A stretch of 42,383 bases of DNA from Candidatus Acetocimmeria pyornia (GTDB taxonomy: Bacteria; Bacillota; Sulfobacillia; UBA3575): assembly GCA_004367365.1 (NCBI GenBank), contig SESX01000003.1:1-42383 (forward strand). Reading direction: 5' to 3'. Shown piece by piece: positions 36,840-42,383 of this stretch. Every line of letters starts with the position of its first letter. The stretch's first letter is position 1. The notes under the pieces are model-generated. The model searched no databases, was not told the origin of the DNA, and was given only the letters and a program-made list of their open reading frames with translations. The position numbers and the translations under genes were made by a program.

Positions 36840-39065
36840 ATGGGTCGTAGAGGAACCTTAGCCATTTGCCTGCTGTTGATCCTGGTGCTGGTGAGCACAA
36901 CAGCTGCGACAGCTTCTACCCAAGAAACAAGTGGTTATGCAAGCGTGGATGTTAAGGTCATCCTCGACGAAAAAGTTATCTTGGCAAAAGGGCTTTCCAT
37001 CGAGGGAAGGCCGTATGTTCCCGTGAGAGCTGTGATCGAAGGATGGGGAGGCACTGTTGATTGGGACAATGTGGGGAAGGTAATTACCGCTTATGATGAT
37101 GATTACAGCCTAAAGTTTCCAACCAAAACACAAACAATGACACTCAATGGAGCTCCTGTATTAGATAAGGCCACCAATGAACCCCTCAAGGTTGACTACA
37201 GAATACTAGAAGGGACCACTTATGTTCCTGCAAGGGCTTTCCTTGTTGAAGCCTTGGGGTTTGAGGCCTCGATTGATGCCACTCAGACCTTTGTGTTTGA
37301 GAAAACTACCGGTGTGGACAAGACCTTCCCTTCATGGACGATGGTTGAGAACTTTGTTCCGCCTCAAGGAGCCCAAAAGGCTGCGGAACATTTCAGTGGA
37401 ACATTGCATTTCAGCACAACCCCCATGCATGTGACCCCAACTCCGGAAGAAATGGAGCCGGTTCTTGGAGGTGACTATAGTCGTCCTTGGGCTTTGTGGA
37501 ATGGGTGGGGGTACTCATTTGATTGGCTGGCTGACCAGGACCCGGTTGGCGCTGTTCCCCTGTATGAACTGGATGCAACACTTTTTCCGGGCCTAGACGT
37601 CCAGTTTTTTACCACCGAGGAAGGCGACCTGGTACCGGTGCAGCGTGGAATTATAAGAAAACCAGTCAAAGATCGCACCGAAAGCTTCTGGGAGATCATC
37701 ATTAGCCCTGGCAAAGTCTGGTTAGAAGATAAGGATCCAGTTTGGAAAGGGTGGAACAAGGCGGCTTTTCCCTTCTCTCTTGTCCAGTCACAGGAAGGCG
37801 AAGCCCTCATCGGGCTAGCATTCTTCTATTACAAGAATGACCAGGTTTCCAAACTCTATCTTCAGGTCAGCAATGACGCTGCCGGCGGGTTTATTTTCTG
37901 GGATGCTGATTTTAACATGAAGGCATGGGCTGAGGTCGATATTGACTACACGCCAAATACAATTCCCAATGAAGCGGAGTTGCAGGCAGCATTCGCTCAA
38001 GAAAAAGCCAATCGCCTGCCAATGAAACCCTTGTCTGAGCTTGGAGAAGCTGTTTCCGGCATGGGTGGTGATGTCAACCGTGACAATGTGTTGACAATGG
38101 CACTACTGGTAGATGACGTCATTTATTATTCACCCATTAACACTCCCTTTGGCGAATATCCCTATCCTGACGTTATGCGCGTCGGTGTCTGGTCAGTATC
38201 AAAATCGCTCATCCCAGGCATGGCCGCTCTTCGCTTGGCAGAAAAATATGGGACTGACTTTCTGGAGACAAAGATCGTTGACTATTTTGAAGAAGGTGTC
38301 GAATTTGACTATGTTAGTGACGAAGCCAAAGCCCGCTGGGAGATGGTTACCATTAAGCACGCACTGCACATGACCACGGGAATGGGGCCGGCGGGATATG
38401 ACGCCAATTGGGCTTCGACCAGTCTGAATACCTACCAATGGTCTTACTCTTACGATCTTGCCGATCAGATCCGGTATTATTTTAACCAGGGACCTGTACC
38501 GGATGATGAAGTAACCGGACCGGGTCAGAAATTCTATTACATGGATCAGGACATGTGGATTGCCACCCTTGCCATGGAGCGCTTTTTAAAAGAGAAAGAA
38601 GGCCCTGAGGCGACGATCCTGAAGATGTTGACCGAAGAAGTGTATAAACCCATTGGTATAGATCATTTTGCTGCCGGAACCAGTTATACGGAGACCGGTG
38701 AAGAGGGATTCCCCTATAGTGCCTGGGGCGTTCTACCCACCATTGATTATCTGGCCAAGGCAGGTCGATTGATAGCCAACATGGGAATGGCTGAAGATGG
38801 AACACAGATTCTGAGCAGGGCATTGATTGAAGATTTTTACACCAATCCAGAATACCAGTTCGCCTTCTGGAAAACTCAATTTACAAACGAAGCAGGTGAA
38901 ACATTTTATATTCCGCGCATGAGCGGAGCCGGTGGAAACTATGTCTTCTCCATGCCAAATGGGATCGTCGGAATCGCGCTCGGATGTAATTCCTATAATT
39001 TCTCCTGGAACGATGCACAAAGGCTGACGATTATTGAAGCGGCAAACAAGCTAAAACCATTTTAA
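36840..39065 (+). CDS. Exported copper-amine-oxidase-N (stalk) domain plus beta-lactamase-like serine hydrolase
   Basis: Signal peptide; GLSIEGRPYVPVRAVIEGWGGTVDWDN...RILEGTTYVPARAFLVEALGFEASID; SxxK in GVWSVSKSLIPGMAALRL; C-terminal MSGAGGNYVFSMPNGIVGIALG. Confidence 0.88.
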   Translation: MGRRGTLAICLLLILVLVSTTAATASTQETSGYASVDVKVILDEKVILAKGLSIEGRPYVPVRAVIEGWGGTVDWDNVGKVITAYDDDYSLKFPTKTQTMTLNGAPVLDKATNEPLKVDYRILEGTTYVPARAFLVEALGFEASIDATQTFVFEKTTGVDKTFPSWTMVENFVPPQGAQKAAEHFSGTLHFSTTPMHVTPTPEEMEPVLGGDYSRPWALWNGWGYSFDWLADQDPVGAVPLYELDATLFPGLDVQFFTTEEGDLVPVQRGIIRKPVKDRTESFWEIIISPGKVWLEDKDPVWKGWNKAAFPFSLVQSQEGEALIGLAFFYYKNDQVSKLYLQVSNDAAGGFIFWDADFNMKAWAEVDIDYTPNTIPNEAELQAAFAQEKANRLPMKPLSELGEAVSGMGGDVNRDNVLTMALLVDDVIYYSPINTPFGEYPYPDVMRVGVWSVSKSLIPGMAALRLAEKYGTDFLETKIVDYFEEGVEFDYVSDEAKARWEMVTIKHALHMTTGMGPAGYDANWASTSLNTYQWSYSYDLADQIRYYFNQGPVPDDEVTGPGQKFYYMDQDMWIATLAMERFLKEKEGPEATILKMLTEEVYKPIGIDHFAAGTSYTETGEEGFPYSAWGVLPTIDYLAKAGRLIANMGMAEDGTQILSRALIEDFYTNPEYQFAFWKTQFTNEAGETFYIPRMSGAGGNYVFSMPNGIVGIALGCNSYNFSWNDAQRLTIIEAANKLKPF

Positions 39066-39112
39066 AGCTAAAGCCAACTTTATGCTTTATTAACAATTTA
39101 TAGAACTTCGGA

Positions 39113-39194
39113 AAGAACTTCGGAACCGGATCGGAACAGGTGCAGTGTCGCATTGCTACTGCAATTCCGAGAAGTTGACGGTTCCGAAGTTCTT
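39113..39194. repeat. 82-bp imperfect palindrome (nested inverted repeats)
   Basis: AAGAACTTCGGAACCG (39113-39128) / CGGTTCCGAAGTTCTT (39179-39194), 16-bp perfect; inside it CGGAA...TTCCG and TGCAGT...ACTGCA. Confidence 0.9.
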
Positions 39195-39416
39195 CTACTT
39201 TTTCCCCAACATTGTAGACCTAACGGCCAAGAGCGAACGACTGTCCGGCTACCTGCCGGGGGAAGCATCGGTGACCGTCCTGGCCGGCACCTCCTTCGGC
39301 CGCTACGGCGAAGGCTACCTCCGGCTGTCCTACGCCAACCGGTAGAAAACATCGAAAAGGCCTCGACCGAATCGCCCGAGCCGTGTAACCACTGGAAAAA
39401 CCAATAGCCTCCTGAG
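39190..39416 (+). pseudogene. Aminotransferase C-terminal fragment, degraded paralogue of 33618-34808
   Basis: ASVTVLAGTSFGRYGEGYLRLSYAN matches ASVAVLAGTSFGRYGEGYLRLSYAN; 1-nt deletions break the frame (AACCGGTAGAAAACATCGAAAA vs AACTCTGTAGAAAACATCGAAAA). Confidence 0.9.
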
Positions 39417-39459
39417 GGCTTCCCCGCGCCAGCACAACAGGGCTGCCTTAGCAGCCCTA

Positions 39460-40239
39460 TCACCTGCCTTTTTGCACCCCGCTCAGGAAAAGCCGACAGC
39501 CCTCCATGAAAAGACTCATGTCGGATTTCAGAGAAATGTAGCAAACCCCGCGGGAGATCCAACGGTTGGCTGCCTCCGGGCTGTCCACAAAGGTCCCGAC
39601 CACCACCCCCCGTTCCGCGGATTTCTCGATAACTTCATTCATCTTGTCGATTACCACCTGGCTTTCAACCTCTCCAGGCACCCCCAGTGACTGGGAAAGG
39701 TCGTAGGGCCCCAGGAACAGGATGTCGATACCTGGAACCTCCAGGATGGCATCGATATTGTCAATCCCCCGGACCCCTTCCACCTGAATGATAACCATGG
39801 TCTCCCTGTTGGCCTCACGGACATATTCGTCCTTAGGACGTGCACTATAACGGGCAGCTCGTGTGTAGCAGCAAAGTCCCCGCTCACCGGCGGGAGCAAA
39901 CCTGGCTGCCCGTACGGCCCTTTCAGCCCCCTCCCGGTCGTTGACCTGTGGGATCTGAACCCCAGCTGCCCCCATATCGAGAACCTTTTGAATCAACCCG
40001 GGCTGGTTGTCCATAACCCTGACGATGGGAGCAATCCCCCCGCACCAGGCGGCCCTAACCATCTGCTGCGCCGTTTCCATGGTGATTGGGCCGTGTTCCG
40101 AGTCAATGATGGCAAAATCAAATCCTGCGAATCCCAGGCACTCTATCAAAGCCGGCTCCCCCACCTTCATGAAGGGGCCCAGAACCGGTTCTCGGCGCTG
40201 CACTCGTTCTTTAAAGCTCTTCCACGAAATCACCGGCAT
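39460..40239 (-). CDS. HpcH/HpaI aldolase family protein (2-keto-3-deoxy sugar acid / HHED aldolase-like)
   Basis: GPFMKVGEPALIECLGFAGFDFAIIDSEHGPI; MGAAGVQIPQVND; VIIQVEGVRGIDNIDAILEVPGIDILFLGPYDLSQSLGVPG. Confidence 0.93.
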   Translation of the reverse strand: MPVISWKSFKERVQRREPVLGPFMKVGEPALIECLGFAGFDFAIIDSEHGPITMETAQQMVRAAWCGGIAPIVRVMDNQPGLIQKVLDMGAAGVQIPQVNDREGAERAVRAARFAPAGERGLCCYTRAARYSARPKDEYVREANRETMVIIQVEGVRGIDNIDAILEVPGIDILFLGPYDLSQSLGVPGEVESQVVIDKMNEVIEKSAERGVVVGTFVDSPEAANRWISRGVCYISLKSDMSLFMEGCRLFLSGVQKGR

Positions 40240-40390
40240 CCCGCCTCAACCTCCTAACAAGATCAGGGTTAATAGCCCATACTTCGCCACAACAGAAGAG
40301 AATCCCTTTCGGACCGCACCTTGCCTCAGGCAGTCTGGCTGCCCAACCCAGATTGACACCGGTTCCTCCCCAGTCTATACTGAAGCTGAT

Positions 40391-40873
40391 ATGAAATCCA
40401 GAACAAGTTCCACCCATTCCAACCCCAGGATCCTGCTGGGAATAGGAAACACAGAAAAAGGTGATGACGGAGTCGGCCCGTATGTGGCCAGCCTCCTTGA
40501 AAATAGTACCTGGTATACAGTCGATGCCGGAGTGGCCCCGGAGAATTTTACCGGGGTTGTGCGGCGCCACCGTCCCGGCCTGGTCGTGATGGTCGATGCC
40601 GCCGACATGGGCCTGCCCCCGGGTGCCATCAGACGCCTGCCTGTCGAATCCCTCAAGCAGGCTGGCCTTGATACCCATACCCTTCCCCTTTCCCTTTTGG
40701 CCCACTACCTGGAGCAGTTTTGCCCGCGCGTAGTTATCATCGGTATCCAGCCGGAGCACGTCTTTCCAGGCCGTGGATTGAGCCCCCGGATCAAGAAAGC
40801 CGCCCAAGAGCTGGCCGCACTCCTAGCTTCTGGACGGCTGGAAGAAATACCGGTCATCGAGAAAAACCCTTGA
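40391..40873 (+). CDS. hycI: Hydrogenase maturation protease (HycI-like)
   Basis: ILLGIGNTEKGDDGVGPYVA; VDAGVAPENFTGVVRRHRPGLVVMVDAADMG; IIGIQPE; ATG 40391 preferred over the ORF-track start at 40007. Confidence 0.88.
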   Translation: MKSRTSSTHSNPRILLGIGNTEKGDDGVGPYVASLLENSTWYTVDAGVAPENFTGVVRRHRPGLVVMVDAADMGLPPGAIRRLPVESLKQAGLDTHTLPLSLLAHYLEQFCPRVVIIGIQPEHVFPGRGLSPRIKKAAQELAALLASGRLEEIPVIEKNP

Positions 40874-40952
40874 CCTCTCTGGTCTGGTATACCCTGCTTC
40901 ACACCGCAGCGCTTGCTGCTGCGCGTTCCGGCAGTACCCAGCTTCGGTCCTC

Positions 40953-41411
40953 CTACCCTGCTGCCGCAATATCTTCTTTCTTCCGCACCGGGTTGACAAC
41001 CATCGCATCAGAATGCCGGTCATAGCAGGACAAAAGAAAATTGTCGCTCATGCCGAGACAGTCTTTGGGGCAGATCTCGTTACACTGGGCACAGAATATA
41101 CACCGGGACAGGTGAATACTAATCTTTTTCTCCTCCGGGATGAATTCGATGGCAGACGCAGGGCATACCCTCAGGCATAACCGGCAGCCGGTGCATTTTT
41201 CCCCGTCGTACGTGATACACCCCCTGAAATCCGGCGGTACCGGTACCGGAGGGTTCAGTTCAACTTCACCAGCCTCGACCGCCTTAAGCAGTTCAACGAC
41301 AGATGCTGGAGCATGCCGGGCCGGGAAGGGATTGGTGAAAGGACGGCGGAACAACTGTTTCAATAGTTCCCTAGCCATCACAGTCATCTCGTTCACCACC
41401 TTTCCTGTCAA
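40953..41411 (-). CDS. 4Fe-4S ferredoxin-type subunit of a group 4 hydrogenase-like complex
   Basis: CTGCRLCLRVCP and CIFCAQCNEICP double 4Fe-4S motifs. Confidence 0.92.
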   Translation of the reverse strand: MTGKVVNEMTVMARELLKQLFRRPFTNPFPARHAPASVVELLKAVEAGEVELNPPVPVPPDFRGCITYDGEKCTGCRLCLRVCPASAIEFIPEEKKISIHLSRCIFCAQCNEICPKDCLGMSDNFLLSCYDRHSDAMVVNPVRKKEDIAAAG

Positions 41412-41507
41412 GGATTAACCAGGGTAGCGTGCCAGAGTTCCCCTCTTGAGCCGGTGAAAGTGCGGATTTTCACCTTTGGCAGTACCACCGTCCACCGGCA
41501 AGAGGGA

Positions 41508-42383
41508 CTAGAAGAGGAAGTGATCAATCACCACCAGCGCCAGCCCCCCCAGGCTTAAACCCAGGACCGGTACCCAGTAGAGATAGGCAATCTGGTCAAC
41601 CTTGAGCCTGGCCAGGGCTATCCTCACATAGGTAACCGCCACCAGCATCACAACCAAGGTCTTGACCCAGAAAAACACAAAGTCAACTACCAGGGCTCCC
41701 GTTCCACCCATGCCCAAGACCGGAGCCAGGTTGTACGGGAAGAAGAGGGCAACAATCAGGGCCGACATGACAAGGGTCTTAACGGCCTCCCCCAGGTAAA
41801 AGAGGGCAAGGTTCCGACCGGAGTATTCCACGAGCAGACCGCCGGCCAGCTCTTCCTCGGCCTCTGGTGCATCAAAGGGTACCTTTGAAAGCTCAGCCGG
41901 TGTGACTACCAGCAAGGCCAGGAGGGTCAAGAGCAAACCAATGCCTCCCACGATCCCCACACTTCCCCAAACCGGGTAATCGGCAAAGGCAGACAGGGAA
42001 AAGGCGTAGAAACCAGCGGTGCCCGCTCCATAGGCAGCCCACAGCTTCCAGGCCAGGGTAATCACCACCGCAGCCAGGGGAAATTCATAACTCATCATGG
42101 TCACCATTTCCCTCTGGGACCCCACTGCGGCGTAGGGGGAACCGGAGGCAAAACCCCCGGCGACCATCGCCACCGCCGGCAAGGTAAAGAGGTAAAGGAT
42201 AAGAATCAGGTCACCTCTCCCCTCCAGAACAGGGCCGACCCCTCCCATGGGAATGTAGAGGAGAATCGTGATTGCTGAAATCAAGGCCAGGATCGGGGCC
42301 CCGTTGAAAATCCAGGGGATTGCGTTTTCGGGGACCACTGTTTCCTTCAGTAAGAGCTTCTGGATGTCCCAGTACGGCTGCCA
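41508..42383 (-). CDS. NuoH-like (HycD/EchB/MbhM) membrane subunit; 5' end beyond window
   Basis: Reading frame stays open to the window edge: WQPYWDIQKLLLKETVVPENAIPWIFN; SPYAAVGSQREMVTMMSYEFPL; PFDAPEAEEELAGGLLVEYSG. Confidence 0.92.
   Translation of the reverse strand, partial: WQPYWDIQKLLLKETVVPENAIPWIFNGAPILALISAITILLYIPMGGVGPVLEGRGDLILILYLFTLPAVAMVAGGFASGSPYAAVGSQREMVTMMSYEFPLAAVVITLAWKLWAAYGAGTAGFYAFSLSAFADYPVWGSVGIVGGIGLLLTLLALLVVTPAELSKVPFDAPEAEEELAGGLLVEYSGRNLALFYLGEAVKTLVMSALIVALFFPYNLAPVLGMGGTGALVVDFVFFWVKTLVVMLVAVTYVRIALARLKVDQIAYLYWVPVLGLSLGGLALVVIDHFLF

Overview
The window looks like chromosomal DNA from a GC-rich, spore-forming anaerobic Firmicute of the Peptococcaceae/Desulfotomaculum type. 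That lineage call is inferred from gene content only. Main contents: a UxaA-type dehydratase pair cut by the left edge; a PHP phosphatase; three tRNAs (Gln, Ala, Asn); an SDR oxidoreductase with DUF3786; two PLP aminotransferases; cell-wall and sporulation genes (SleB-type hydrolase, VanW, SpoVB-like flippase, CwlD-like amidase); metY-metX behind a SAM-I riboswitch; a putative hydroxyacid module (DUF362, Na+/solute symporter, CaiB-type CoA-transferase, CitE-type lyase, LarA-type racemase); a late cobalamin operon (cobQ-cbiB-cobS-pduX-cobD-cobC) and cobT, each with its own cobalamin riboswitch, flanking a B12-binding radical SAM gene; an orphan SdpI/SdpR-like pair; a lower-GC copper-amine-oxidase-N/serine-hydrolase fusion; an HpcH/HpaI aldolase; and the edge of a group 4 membrane [NiFe]-hydrogenase locus. 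The best unexplained signals are (i) a degenerate intergenic repeat family, at least six full or partial copies, with a GC-rich hairpin and a small Arg-rich ORF whose substitutions partly look codon-constrained; (ii) a second family of two hairpin motifs ending in a Spo0A-box-like sequence; (iii) an 82-bp foldback joined to an aminotransferase pseudogene fragment; and (iv) low-complexity, partly palindromic in-frame insertions in two cobalamin genes. All calls come from reading sequence and translations; no database search was run.
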